Of a stretch of DNA of 64,000 bases, positions 34,606-48,950 are shown one piece after another. How positions within the stretch are numbered: the first letter of the stretch is position 1; each line of letters opens with the position of its first letter. The position numbers and the translations under genes were made by a program. The stretch lies in NCBI GenBank assembly GCA_958295665.1, contig OY282558.1, positions 28,603,045 through 28,667,044 on the forward strand. Reading direction: 5' to 3'. The DNA comes from Tipula vernalis (Eukaryota > Arthropoda > Insecta > Diptera > Tipulidae). The notes under the pieces were generated by a model. It did no database searches. It saw only the letters and a program-made list of their open reading frames with translations, and was not told the origin of the DNA.

Positions 34606-37600
34606 AGCTCAGCCGATTCAGAGCTGAAAAAAATGCGAAATCTGCAATTGTGCTCCGATTGCGGTTCTTGATATATCAAATGATAGGTCTCGGGACTTGT
34701 AATTGTTATGCCAAACCGCATTAAAATTGGTTGATTATTTCCATACATTTCACAGAAAAATCGATTCGAAGAAAATCACCTTACTATAGCTCAGCCGATT
34801 CAGAGCTGTAAAAATCCGAAATCTGCAATTGTGCTCCGATTGCGGTTCTTGATACCTTAAATGATAGGTCACGAGACCTGTAATTGCTATACCATACATT
34901 TCGAAGAAAGTTCGATTCGAAGAAAATCACCTTACTATAGCTCAGCCGATTCAGAGCTGTAAAAATCCTAACTCTGCAATTGTGCTCCGATTGCGGTTCT
35001 TGATATATTAAATGATAGGTCTCGGGACTTGTAATTTTTATGCCAAACCGCATTAAAATTGGTTGATTATTTCCATACATTTCACAGAAAAATCGATTCG
35101 AAGAAAATCACCTTACTATAGCTCAGCCGATTCAGAGCTGTAAAAATCCGAAATCTGCAATTGTGCTCCGATTGCGGTTCTTGATACCTTAAATGATAGG
35201 TCACGAGACCTGTAATTGCTATACCATACATTTCGAAGAAAGTTCGATTCGAAGAAAATCACCTTACTATAGCTCAGCCGATTCAGAGCTGTAAAAATCC
35301 GAAATCTACAATTGTGCTCCGATTGCAGTTCTTGATACCTTAAATGATAGGTCACGAGACCTGTAATTGCTATACCATACATTTCGAAAAAAGTTCGATT
35401 CGAAGAAAATCACCTTACTAGCTCAGCCGATTCAGAGCTGTAAAAATCCGAAATCTGCAATTGTGCTCCGATTGCGGTTCTTGATACCTTAAATGATAGG
35501 TCACGAGACTTGTAATTGCTATACCATACATTTCGAAGAAAGTTCGATTCGAAGAAAATCACCTTACTATAGCTCAGCCGATTCAGAGCTGTAAAAATTC
35601 GAAATCTGCAATTGTGCTCCGATTGCGGTTCTTGATATATCAAATGATAGGTCTCGGGACTTGTAATTGTTATGCCAAACCGCATTAAAATTGGTTGATT
35701 ATTTCCATACATTTCACAGAAAAATCGATTCGAAGAAAATCACCTTACTATAGCTCAGCCGATTCAGAGCTGTAAAAATCCGAAATCTGCAATTGTGCTC
35801 CGATTGCGGTTCTTGATACCTTAAATGATAGGTCACGAGACCTGTAATTGCTATACCATACATTTCGAAGAAAGTTCGATTCGAAGAAAATCACCTTACC
35901 TACTATAGCTCAGCCGATTCAGAGCTGTAAAAATCCGAAATCTGCATTTGTGCTCCGATTGCGGTTCTTGATATATCAAATGATAGGTCTCGGGACTTGT
36001 AATTTTTATGCCAAACCGCATTAAAATTGGTTGATTATTTCCATACATTTCACAGAAAAATCGATTCGAAGAAAATCACCTTACTATAGCTCAGCCGATT
36101 CAGAGCTGTAAAAATCCGAAATCTGCAATTGTGCTCCGATTGCGGTTCTTGATACCTTAAATGATAGGTCACGAGACCTGTAATTGCTATACCATACATT
36201 TCGAAGAAAGTTCGATTCGAAGAAAATCACCTTACTATATAGCTCAGCCGATTCAGAGCTGTAAAAATCCGAAATTTGCAATTGTGCTCCGATTGCGGTT
36301 CTTGATACCTTAAATGATAGGTCACGAAACCTGTAATTGCTATACCATACATTTCGAAGAAAGTTCGATTCGAAGAAAATCACCTTACTATAGCTCAGCC
36401 GATTCAGAGCTGTAAAAATCCGAAATCTGCAATTGTGCTCCGATTGCGGTTCTTGATACCTTAAATGATAGGTCACGAGACCTGTAATTGCTATACCATA
36501 CATTTCGAAGAAAGTTCGATTCGAAGAAAATCACCTTACTATAGCTCAGCCGATTCAGAGCTGTAAAAATCCGAAATCTGCAATTGTGCTCCGATTGCGG
36601 TTCTTGATACCTTAAATGATAGGTCACGAGACCTGTAATTGCTATACCATACATTTCGAAGAAAGTTCGATTCGAAGAAAATCACCTTACTATAGCTCAG
36701 CCGATTCAGAGCTGTAAAAATCCGAAATCTACAATTGTGCTCCGATTGCGGTTCTTGATACCTTAAATGATAGGTCACGAGACCTGTAATTGCTATACCA
36801 TACATTTCGAAGAAAGTTCGATTCGAAGAAAATCACCTTACTATAGCTCAGCCGATTCAGAGCTGTAAAAATCCGAAATCTGCAATTGTGCTCCGATTTC
36901 GGTTCTTGATACCTTAAATGATAGGTCACGAGACCTGTAATTGCTATACCATACATTTCGAAGAAAGTTCGATTCGAAGAAAATCACCTTACTATAGCTC
37001 AGCCGATTCAGAGCTGTAAAAATCCGAAATCTGCAATTGTGCTCCGATTTCGGTTCTTGATATATCAAATGATAGGTCTCGGGACTTGTAATTGTTATGC
37101 CAAACCGCATTAAAATTGGTTGATTATTTCCATACATTTCACAGAAAAATCGATTCGAAGAAAATCACCTTACTATAGCTCAGCCGATTCAGAGCTGTAA
37201 AAATCCGAAATCTGCAATTGTGCTCCGATTGCGGTTCTTGATACCTTAAATGATAGGTCACGAGACCTGTAATTGCTATACCATACATTTCGAAGAAAGT
37301 TCGATTCGAAGAAAATCACCTTACTATATAGCTCAGCCGATTCAGAGCTGTAAAAATCCGAAATTTGCAATTGTGCTCCGATTGCGGTTCTTGATACCTT
37401 AAATGATAGGTCACGAAACCTGTAATTGCTATACCATACATTTCGAAGAAAGTTCGATTCGAAGAAAATCACCTTACTATAGCTCAGCCGATTCAGAGCT
37501 GTAAAAATCCGAAATCTGCAATTGTGCTCCGATTGCGGTTCTTGATACCTTAAATGATAGGTCACGAGACCTGTAATTGCTATACCATACATTTCGAAGA

Positions 37601-40600
37601 AAGTTCGATTCGAAGAAAATCACCTTACTATATAGCTCAGCCGATTCAGAGCTGTAAAAATCCGAAATTTGCAATTGTGCTCCGATTGCGGTTCTTGATA
37701 CCTCAAATGATAGGTCACGAGACTTGTAATTGCTATACCATACATTTCGAAGAAAGTTCGATTCGAAGAAAATCACCTTACTATAGCTCAGTCGATTCAG
37801 AGCTGTAAAAATCCGAAATCTACAATTGTGCTCCGATTGCGGTTCTTGATACCTTAAATGATAGGTCACGAGACCTGTAATTGCTATACCATACATTTCG
37901 AAGAAAGTTCGATTCGAAGAAAATCACCTTACTATAGCTCAGCCGATTCAGAGCTGTAAAAATCCGAAATCTACAATTGTGCTCCGATTGCGGTTCTTGA
38001 TACCTTAAATGATAGGTCACGAGACCTGTAATTGCTATACCATACATTTCGAAGAAAGTTCGATTCGAAGAAAATCACCTTACTATAGCTCAGCCGATTC
38101 AGAGCTGTAAAAATCCGAAATCTGCAATTGTGCTCCGATTGCGGTTCTTGATACCTTAAATGATAGGTCACGAGACCTGTAATTGCTATACCATACATTT
38201 CGAAGAAAGTTCGATTCGAAGAAAATCACCTTACTATAGCTCAGCCGATTCAGAGCTGTAAAAATCCTAAATCTGCAATTGTGCTCCGATTGCGGTTCTT
38301 GATATATCAAATGATAGGTCTCGGGACTTGTAATTTTTATGCCAAACCGCATTAAAATTGGTTGATTATTTCCATACATTTCACAGAAAAATCGATTCGA
38401 AGAAAATCACCTTACTATAGCTCAGCCGATTCAGAGCTGTAAAAATCCGAAATCTGCAATTGTGCTCCGATTGCGGTTTTTGATACCTTAAATGATAGGT
38501 CACGAGACCTGTAATTGCTATACCATACATTTCGAAGAAAGTTCGATTCGAAGAAAATCACCTTACTATAGCTCAGCCGATTCAGAGCTGTAAAAATCCG
38601 AAATCTGCAATTGTGCTCCGATTGCGGTTCTTGATACCTTAAATGATAGGTCACGAGACCTGTAATTGCTATACCATACATTTCGAAGAAAGTTCGATTC
38701 GAAGAAAATCACCTTACTATATAGCTCAGCCGATTCAGAGCTGTAAAAATCCGAAATCTGCAATTGTGCTCCGATTGCGGTTCTTGATATATCAAATGAT
38801 AGGTCTCGGTACTTGTAATTGTTATGCCAAACCGCATTAAAATTGGTTGATTATTTCCATACATTTCACAGAAAAATCGATTCGAAGAAAATCACCTTAC
38901 TATAGCTCAGCCGATTCAGAGCTGTAAAAATCCGAAATCTGCAATTGTGCTCCGATTGCGGTTCTTGATACCTTAAATGATAGGTCACGAGACCTGTAAT
39001 TGCTATACCATACATTTCGAAGAAAGTTCGATTCGAAGAAAATCACCTTACTATATAGCTCAGCCGATTCAGAGCTGTAAAAATCCGAAATCTGCAATTG
39101 TGCTCCGATTGCGGTTCTTGATATATCAAATGATAGGTCTCGGGACTTGTAATTGTTATGCCAAACCGCATTAAAATTGGTTGATTATTTCCATACATTT
39201 CACAGAAAAATCGATTCGAAGAAAATCACCTTACTATAGCTCAGCCGATTCAGAGCTGTAAAAATCCGAAATCTGCAATTGTGCTCCGATTGCGGTTCTT
39301 GATACCTTAAATGATAGGTCACGAGACCTGTAATTGCTATACCATACATTTCGAAGAAAGTTCGATTCGAAGAAAATCACCTTACTATAGCTCAGCCGAT
39401 TCAGAGCTGTAAAAATCCGAAATCTGCAATTGTGCTCCGATTGCGGTTCTTGATACCTTAAATGATAGGTCACGAGACCTGTAATTGCTATACCATACAT
39501 TTCGAAGAAAGTTCGATTCGAAGAAAATCACCTTACTATAGCTCAGCCGATTCAGAGCTGTAAAAATCCGAAATCTGCAATTGTGCTCCGATTTCGGTTC
39601 TTGATACCTTAAATGATAGGTCACGAGACCTGTAATTGCTATACCATACATTTCGAAGAAAGTTCGATTCGAAGAAAATCACCTTACTATAGCTCAGCCG
39701 ATTCAGAGCTGTAAAAATCCGAAATCTGCAATTGTGCTCCGATTGCGGTTCTTGATACCTTAAATGATAGGTCACGAGACCTGTAATTGCTATACCATAC
39801 ATTTCGAAGAAAGTTCGATTAGAAGAAAATCACCTTACTATATAGCTCAGCCGATTCAGAGCTGTAAAAATCCAAAATCTGCAATTGTGCTCCGATTGCG
39901 GTTCTTGATACCTTAAATGATAGGTCACGAAACCTGTAATTGCTATACCATACATTTCGAAGAAAGTTCGATTCGAAGAAAATCACCTTACTATAGCTCA
40001 GCCGATTCAGAGCTGTAAAAATCCGAAATCTGCAATTGTGCTCCGATTGCGGTTCTTGATACCTTAAATGATAGGTCACGAGACCTGTAATTGCTATACC
40101 ATACATTTCGAAGAAAGTTCGATTCGAAGAAAATCACCTTACTATATAGCTCAGCCGATTCAGAGCTGTAAAAATCCGAAATTTGCAATTGTGCTCCGAT
40201 TGCGGTTCTTGATACCTTAAATGATAGGTCACGAGACCTGTAATTGCTATACCATACATTTCGAAGAAAGTTCGATTCGAAGAAAATCACCTTACTATAG
40301 CTCAGCCGATTCAGAGCTGTAAAAATCCGAAATCTGCAATTGTGCTCCGATTTCGGTTCTTGATACCTTAAATGATAGGTCACGAGACCTGTAATTGCTA
40401 TACCATACATTTCGAAGAAAGTTCGATTCGAAGAAAATCACCTTACTATAGCTCAGCCGATTCAGAGCTGTAAAAATCCGAAATCTGCAATTGTGCTCCG
40501 ATTTCGGTTCTTGATACCTTAAATGATAGGTCACGAGACCTGTAATTGCTATACCATACATTTCGAAGAAAGTTCGATTCGAAGAAAATCACCGTACTTA

Positions 40601-42169
40601 TAGCTCAGCCGATTCAGAGCTGTAAAAATCCGAAATATACAATTGTGCTCCGATTGCGGTTCTTGATACCTTAAATGATAGGTCACGAGACCTGTAATTG
40701 CTATACCATACATTTCGAAGAAAGTTCGATTCGAAGAAAATCACCTTACTATAGCTCAGCCGATTCAGAGCTGTAAAAATCCGAAATCTACAATTGTGCT
40801 CCGATTGCGGTTCTTGATACCTTAAATGATAGGTCACGAGACCTGTAATTGCTATACCATACATTTCGAAGAAAGTTCGATTCGAAGAAAATCACCTTAC
40901 TATAGCTCAGCCGATTCAGAGCTGTAAAAATCCGAAATCTGCAATTGTTCTCCGATTTCGGTTCTTGATATATCAAATGATAGGTCTCGGGACTTGTAAT
41001 TGTTATGCCAAACCGCATTAAAATTGGTTGATTATTTCCATACATTTCACAGAAAAATCGATTCGAAGAAAATCACCTTACTATAGCTCAGCCGATTCAG
41101 AGCTGTGAAAATCAGAAATCTGCAATTGTGCTCCGATTGCAGTTCTTGATACCTCAAATGATAGGTCACGAGACCTGTAATTGCTATACCATGCATTTCG
41201 AAGAAAGTTCGATTCGAAGAAAACCACCTTACTAGCTCAGCCGATTCAGAGCTGTAAAAATCCGAAATCTGCAATTGTGCTCCAATTGCGGTTCTTGATA
41301 CCTCAAATGATAGGTCTCGGGACTTGTAATTGTTATGCCAAACCGCATTAAAATTGGTTGATTATTTCCATACATTTCACAGAAAAATCGATTCGAAGAA
41401 AATCACCTTACTATAGCTCAGCCGATTCAGAGCTGTGAAAATCCGAAATCTGCAATTGTGCTCCGATTGCAGTTCTTGATACCTCAAATGATAGGTCACG
41501 AGACCTGTAATTGCTATACCATACATTTCGAAGAAAGTTCGATTCGAAGAAAATCACCTTACTATAGCTCAGCCGATTCAGAGCTGTAAAAATCCGAAAT
41601 CTGCAATTGTGCTCCGATTGCGGTTCTTGATACCTTAAATGATAGGTCATGAGACCTGTAATTGCTATACCATACATTTCGAAGAAAGTTCGATTCGAAG
41701 AAAATCACCTTACTATAGCTCAGCCGATTCAGAGCTGTAAAAATCCGAAATCTGCAATTGTGCTCCGATTGCGGTTCTTGATACCTTAAATGATAGGTCA
41801 CGAGACCTGTAATTGCTATACCATACATTTCGAAGAAAGTTCGATTCGAAGAAAATCACCTTACTTTAGCTCAGCCGATTCAGAGCTGTAAAAATCCGAA
41901 ATCTACAATTGTGCTCCGATTGCGGTTCTTGATACCTTAAATGATAGGTCACGAGACCTGTAATTGCTATACCATACATTTCGAAGAAAGTTCGATTCGA
42001 AGAAAATCACCTTACTATAGCTCAGCCGATTCAGAGCTGTAAAAATCCGAAATCTGCAATTGTGCTCCGATTGCGGTTCTTAATACCTTAAATGATAGGT
42101 CACGAGACCTGTAATTGCTATACCATACATTTCGAAGAAAGTTCGATTCGAAGAAAATCACCTTACTAT
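34606..42169 (+). repeat. Large higher-order copy 2 (7,564 bp)
   Basis: B monomers are at 34,606, 34,939, 35,571, 35,907, 36,996, 38,238, 38,723, 39,057, 40,904 and 41,234. The first 2 kb repeats copy 1 with one extra A monomer; the rest repeats in copy 3. Many junctions are 153 bp type (near 36,237, 37,326, 37,627, 38,717, 39,052, 39,838 and 40,142). The stretch 40,904-41,414 belongs to the right-hand sequence family and is described separately. Confidence 0.88.
40904..41414 (+). repeat. Island of the right-domain family inside the central domain
   Basis: Three monomers: a B with TGTTCTCCGATTTCGG, a 149 bp A with GTGAAAATCAG, GCAGTTC, CCATGCATTTC and AAAACCACC, and a B with CTCCAATTGC. The same three occur at 52,403-52,913, 11,499 bp downstream, at the left edge of the right domain. 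The following A at 41,415 has GTGAAAATCC and GCAGTTC, an intermediate form. Confidence 0.9.
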
Positions 42170-45100
42170 AGCTCAGCCGATTCAGAGCTGAAAAAAATGC
42201 GAAATCTGCAATTGTGCTCCGATTGCGGTTCTTGATATATCAAATGATAGGTCTCGGGACTTGTAATTGTTATGCCAAACCGCATTAAAATTGGTTGATT
42301 ATTTCCATACATTTCACAGAAAAATCGATTCGAAGAAAATCACCTTACTATAGCTCAGCCGATTCAGAGCTGTAAAAATCCGAAATCTGCAATTGTGCTC
42401 CGATTGCGGTTCTTGATACCTTAAATGATAGGTCACGAGACCTGTAATTGCTATACCATACATTTCGAAGAAAGTTCGATTCGAAGAAAATCACCTTACT
42501 ATAGCTCAGCCGATTCAGAGCTGTAAAAATCCTAACTCTGCAATTGTGCTCCGATTGCGGTTCTTGATATATCAAATGATAGGTCTCGGGACTTGTAATT
42601 TTTATGCCAAACCGCATTAAAATTGGTTGATTATTTCCATACATTTCACAGAAAAATCGATTCGAAGAAAATCACCTTACTATAGCTCAGCCGATTCAGA
42701 GCTGTAAAAATCCGAAATCTGCAATTGTGCTCCGATTGCGGTTCTTGATACCTTAAATGATAGGTCACGAGACCTGTAATTGCTATACCATACATTTCGA
42801 AGAAAGTTCGATTCGAAGAAAATCACCTTACTATAGCTCAGCCGATTCAGAGCTGTAAAAATCCGAAATCTACAATTGTGCTCCGATTGCAGTTCTTGAT
42901 ACCTTAAATGATAGGTCACGAGACCTGTAATTGCTATACCATACATTTCGAAAAAAGTTCGATTCGAAGAAAATCACCTTACTAGCTCAGCCGATTCAGA
43001 GCTGTAAAAATCCGAAATCTGCAATTGTGCTCCGATTGCGGTTCTTGATACCTTAAATGATAGGTCACGAGACTTGTAATTGCTATACCATACATTTCGA
43101 AGAAAGTTCGATTCGAAGAAAATCACCTTACTATAGCTCAGCCGATTCAGAGCTGTAAAAATTCGAAATCTGCAATTGTGCTCCGATTGCGGTTCTTGAT
43201 ATATCAAATGATAGGTCTCGGGACTTGTAATTGTTATGCCAAACCGCATTAAAATTGGTTGATTATTTCCATACATTTCACAGAAAAATCGATTCGAAGA
43301 AAATCACCTTACTATAGCTCAGCCGATTCAGAGCTGGAAAAATCCGAAATCTGCAATTGTGCTCCGATTGCGGTTCTTGATACCTTAAATGATAGGTCAC
43401 GAGACCTGTAATTGCTATACCATACATTTCGAAGAAAGTTCGATTCGAAGAAAATCACCTTACCTACTATAGCTCAGCCGATTCAGAGCTGTAAAAATCC
43501 GAAATCTGCATTTGTGCTCCGATTGCGGTTCTTGATATATCAAATGATAGGTCTCGGGACTTGTAATTTTTATGCCAAACCGCATTAAAATTGGTTGATT
43601 ATTTCCATACATTTCACAGAAAAATCGATTCGAAGAAAATCACCTTACTATAGCTCAGCCGATTCAGAGCTGTAAAAATCCGAAATCTGCAATTGTGCTC
43701 CGATTGCGGTTCTTGATACCTTAAATGATAGGTCACGAGACCTGTAATTGCTATACCATACATTTCGAAGAAAGTTCGATTCGAAGAAAATCACCTTACT
43801 ATATAGCTCAGCCGATTCAGAGCTGTAAAAATCCGAAATTTGCAATTGTGCTCCGATTGCGGTTCTTGATACCTTAAATGATAGGTCACGAAACCTGTAA
43901 TTGCTATACCATACATTTCGAAGAAAGTTCGATTCGAAGAAAATCACCTTACTATAGCTCAGCCGATTCAGAGCTGTAAAAATCCGAAATCTGCAATTGT
44001 GCTCCGATTGCGGTTCTTGATACCTTAAATGATAGGTCACGAGACCTGTAATTGCTATACCATACATTTCGAAGAAAGTTCGATTCGAAGAAAATCACCT
44101 TACTATAGCTCAGCCGATTCAGAGCTGTAAAAATCCGAAATCTACAATTGTGCTCCGATTGCGGTTCTTGATACCTTAAATGATAGGTCACGAGACCTGT
44201 AATTGCTATACCATACATTTCGAAGAAAGTTCGATTCGAAGAAAATCACCTTACTATAGCTCAGCCGATTCAGAGCTGTAAAAATCCGAAATCTGCAATT
44301 GTGCTCCGATTTCGGTTCTTGATACCTTAAATGATAGGTCACGAGACCTGTAATTGCTATACCATACATTTCGAAGAAAGTTCGATTCGAAGAAAATCAC
44401 CTTACTATAGCTCAGCCGATTCAGAGCTGTAAAAATCCGAAATCTGCAATTGTGCTCCGATTTCGGTTCTTGATATATCAAATGATAGGTCTCGGGACTT
44501 GTAATTGTTATGCCAAACCGCATTAAAATTGGTTGATTATTTCCATACATTTCACAGAAAAATCGATTCGAAGAAAATCACCTTACTATAGCTCAGCCGA
44601 TTCAGAGCTGTAAAAATCCGAAATCTGCAATTGTGCTCCGATTGCGGTTCTTGATACCTTAAATGATAGGTCACGAGACCTGTAATTGCTATACCATACA
44701 TTTCGAAGAAAGTTCGATTCGAAGAAAATCACCTTACTATAGCTCAGCCGATTCAGAGCTGTAAAAATCCTAAATCTGCAATTGTGCTCCGATTGCGGTT
44801 CTTGATATATCAAATGATAGGTCTCGGGACTTGTAATTTTTATGCCAAACCGCATTAAAATTGGTTGATTATTTCCATACATTTCACAGAAAAATCGATT
44901 CGAAGAAAATCACCTTACTATAGCTCAGCCGATTCAGAGCTGTAAAAATCCGAAATCTGCAATTGTGCTCCGATTGCGGTTCTTGATACCTTAAATGATA
45001 GGTCACGAGACCTGTAATTGCTATACCATACATTTCGAAGAAAGTTCGATTCGAAGAAAATCACCTTACTATATAGCTCAGCCGATTCAGAGCTGTAAAA

Positions 45101-48100
45101 ATCCGAAATTTGCAATTGTGCTCCGATTGCGGTTCTTGATACCTTAAATGATAGGTCACGAAACCTGTAATTGCTATACCATACATTTCGAAGAAAGTTC
45201 GATTCGAAGAAAATCACCTTACTATAGCTCAGCCGATTCAGAGCTGTAAAAATCCGAAATCTGCAATTGTGCTCCGATTGCGGTTCTTGATACCTTAAAT
45301 GATAGGTCACGAGACCTGTAATTGCTATACCATACATTTCGAAGAAAGTTCGATTCGAAGAAAATCACCTTACTATATAGCTCAGCCGATTCAGAGCTGT
45401 AAAAATCCGAAATTTGCAATTGTGCTCCGATTGCGGTTCTTGATACCTCAAATGATAGGTCACGAGACTTGTAATTGCTATACCATACATTTCGAAGAAA
45501 GTTCGATTCGAAGAAAATCACCTTACTATAGCTCAGTCGATTCAGAGCTGTAAAAATCCGAAATCTACAATTGTGCTCCGATTGCGGTTCTTGATACCTT
45601 AAATGATAGGTCACGAGACCTGTAATTGCTATACCATACATTTCGAAGAAAGTTCGATTCGAAGAAAATCACCTTACTATAGCTCAGCCGATTCAGAGCT
45701 GTAAAAATCCGAAATCTACAATTGTGCTCCGATTGCGGTTCTTGATACCTTAAATGATAGGTCACGAGACCTGTAATTGCTATACCATACATTTCGAAGA
45801 AAGTTCGATTCGAAGAAAATCACCTTACTATAGCTCAGCCGATTCAGAGCTGTAAAAATCCGAAATCTGCAATTGTGCTCCGATTGCGGTTCTTGATACC
45901 TTAAATGATAGGTCACGAGACCTGTAATTGCTATACCATACATTTCGAAGAAAGTTCGATTCGAAGAAAATCACCTTACTATAGCTCAGCCGATTCAGAG
46001 CTGTAAAAATCCTAAATCTGCAATTGTGCTCCGATTGCGGTTCTTGATATATCAAATGATAGGTCTCGGGACTTGTAATTTTTATGCCAAACCGCATTAA
46101 AATTGGTTGATTATTTCCATACATTTCACAGAAAAATCGATTCGAAGAAAATCACCTTACTATAGCTCAGCCGATTCAGAGCTGTAAAAATCCGAAATCT
46201 GCAATTGTGCTCCGATTGCGGTTTTTGATACCTTAAATGATAGGTCACGAGACCTGTAATTGCTATACCATACATTTCGAAGAAAGTTCGATTCGAAGAA
46301 AATCACCTTACTATAGCTCAGCCGATTCAGAGCTGTAAAAATCCGAAATCTGCAATTGTGCTCCGATTGCGGTTCTTGATACCTTAAATGATAGGTCACG
46401 AGACCTGTAATTGCTATACCATACATTTCGAAGAAAGTTCGATTCGAAGAAAATCACCTTACTATATAGCTCAGCCGATTCAGAGCTGTAAAAATCCGAA
46501 ATTTGCAATTGTGCTCCGATTGCGGTTCTTGATACCTTAAATGATAGGTCACGAAACCTGTAATTGCTATACCATACATTTCGAAGAAAGTTCGATTCGA
46601 AGAAAATCACCTTACTATAGCTCAGCCGATTCAGAGCTGTAAAAATCCGAAATCTGCAATTGTGCTCCGATTGCGGTTCTTGATACCTTAAATGATAGGT
46701 CACGAGACCTGTAATTGCTATACCATACATTTCGAAGAAAGTTCGATTCGAAGAAAATCACCTTACTATATAGCTCAGCCGATTCAGAGCTGTAAAAATC
46801 CGAAATCTGCAATTGTGCTCCGATTGCGGTTCTTGATATATCAAATGATAGGTCTCGGGACTTGTAATTGTTATGCCAAACCGCATTAAAATTGGTTGAT
46901 TATTTCCATACATTTCACAGAAAAATCGATTCGAAGAAAATCACCTTACTATAGCTCAGCCGATTCAGAGCTGTAAAAATCCGAAATCTGCAATTGTGCT
47001 CCGATTGCGGTTCTTGATACCTTAAATGATAGGTCACGAGACCTGTAATTGCTATACCATACATTTCGAAGAAAGTTCGATTCGAAGAAAATCACCTTAC
47101 TATATAGCTCAGCCGATTCAGAGCTGTAAAAATCCGAAATCTGCAATTGTGCTCCGATTGCGGTTCTTGATATATCAAATGATAGGTCTCGGGACTTGTA
47201 ATTGTTATGCCAAACCGCATTAAAATTGGTTGATTATTTCCGTACATTTCACAGAAAAATCGATTCGAAGAAAATCACCTTACTATAGCTCAGCCGATTC
47301 AGAGCTGTAAAAATCCGAAATCTGCAATTGTGCTCCGATTGCGGTTCTTGATACCTTAAATGATAGGTCACGAGACCTGTAATTGCTATACCATACATTT
47401 CGAAGAAAGTTCGATTCGAAGAAAATCACCTTACTATAGCTCAGCCGATTCAGAGCTGTAAAAATCCGAAATCTGCAATTGTGCTCCGATTGCGGTTCTT
47501 GATACCTTAAATGATAGGTCACGAGACCTGTAATTGCTATACCATACATTTCGAAGAAAGTTCGATTCGAAGAAAATCACCTTACTATAGCTCTGCCGAT
47601 TCAGAGCTGTAAAAATCCGAAATCTGCAATTGTGCTCCGATTTCGGTTCTTGATACCTTAAATGATAGGTCACGAGACCTGTAATTGCTATACCATACAT
47701 TTCGAAGAAAGTTCGATTCGAAGAAAATCACCTTACTAGCTCAGCCGATTCAGAGCTGTAAAAATCCGAAATCTGCAATTGTGCTCCGATTGCGGTTCTT
47801 GATACCTTAAATGATAGGTCACGAGACCTGTAATTGCTATACCATACATTTCGAAGAAAGTTCGATTCGAAGAAAATCACCTTACTATATAGCTCAGCCG
47901 ATTCAGAGCTGTAAAAATCCAAAATCTGCAATTGTGCTCCGATTGCGGTTCTTGATACCTTAAATGATAGGTCACGAAACCTGTAATTGCTATACCATAC
48001 ATTTCGAAGAAAGTTCGATTCGAAGAAAATCACCTTACTATAGCTCAGCCGATTCAGAGCTGTAAAAATCCGAAATCTGCAATTGTGCTCCGATTGCGGT

Positions 48101-48950
48101 TCTTGATACCTTAAATGATAGGTCACGAGACCTGTAATTGCTATACCATACATTTCGAAGAAAGTTCGATTCGAAGAAAATCACCTTACTATATAGCTCA
48201 GCCGATTCAGAGCTGTAAAAATCCGAAATTTGCAATTGTGCTCCGATTGCGGTTCTTGATACCTTAAATGATAGGTCACGAGACCTGTAATTGCTATACC
48301 ATACATTTCGAAGAAAGTTCGATTCGAAGAAAATCACCTTACTATAGCTCAGCCGATTCAGAGCTGTAAAAATCCGAAATCTGCAATTGTGCTCCGATTT
48401 CGGTTCTTGATACCTTAAATGATAGGTCACGAGACCTGTAATTGCTATACCATACATTTCGAAGAAAGTTCGATTCGAAGAAAATCACCTTACTATAGCT
48501 CAGCCGATTCAGAGCTGTAAAAATCCGAAATCTGCAATTGTGCTCCGATTTCGGTTCTTCATACCTTAAATGATAGGTCACGAGACCTGTAATTGCTATA
48601 CCATACATTTCGAAGAAAGTTCGATTCGAAGAAAATCACCGTACTTATAGCTCAGCCGATTCAGAGCTGTAAAAATCCGAAATATACAATTGTGCTCCGA
48701 TTGCGGTTCTTGATACCTTAAATGATAGGTCACGAGACCTGTAATTGCTATACCATACATTTCGAAGAAAGTTCGATTCGAAGAAAATCACCTTACTATA
48801 GCTCAGCCGATTCAGAGCTGTAAAAATCCGAAATCTACAATTGTGCTCCGATTGCGGTTCTTGATACCTTAAATGATAGGTCACGAGACCTGTAATTGCT
48901 ATACCATACATTTCGAAGAAAGTTCGATTCGAAGAAAATCACCTTACTAT
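42170..48950 (+). repeat. Large higher-order copy 3
   Basis: B monomers are at 42,170, 42,503, 43,135, 43,471, 44,409, 44,741, 45,983, 46,772 and 47,106. The offset to copy 2 steps through 7,564, 7,413, 7,745, 8,049 and 8,047 bp. The steps correspond to loss of one A near 44.1 kb, gain of an A-B pair near 44.6 kb and gain of two A monomers near 46.4 kb, each close to a whole number of monomers. The right end passes into the 1,091 bp repeat. Confidence 0.87.

Noticed and set aside
37554..37808. Plus-strand open frames of 60-84 codons (also 45,299-45,553 and others)
   Set aside because: These are short, periodic and explained by the repeat; they have no recognisable protein feature.
34606..48950. 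Calling the large copies assembly artefacts
   Set aside because: The copies differ by real whole-monomer changes and scattered point variants. An artefact cannot be excluded without reads, but the sequence itself does not demand it.
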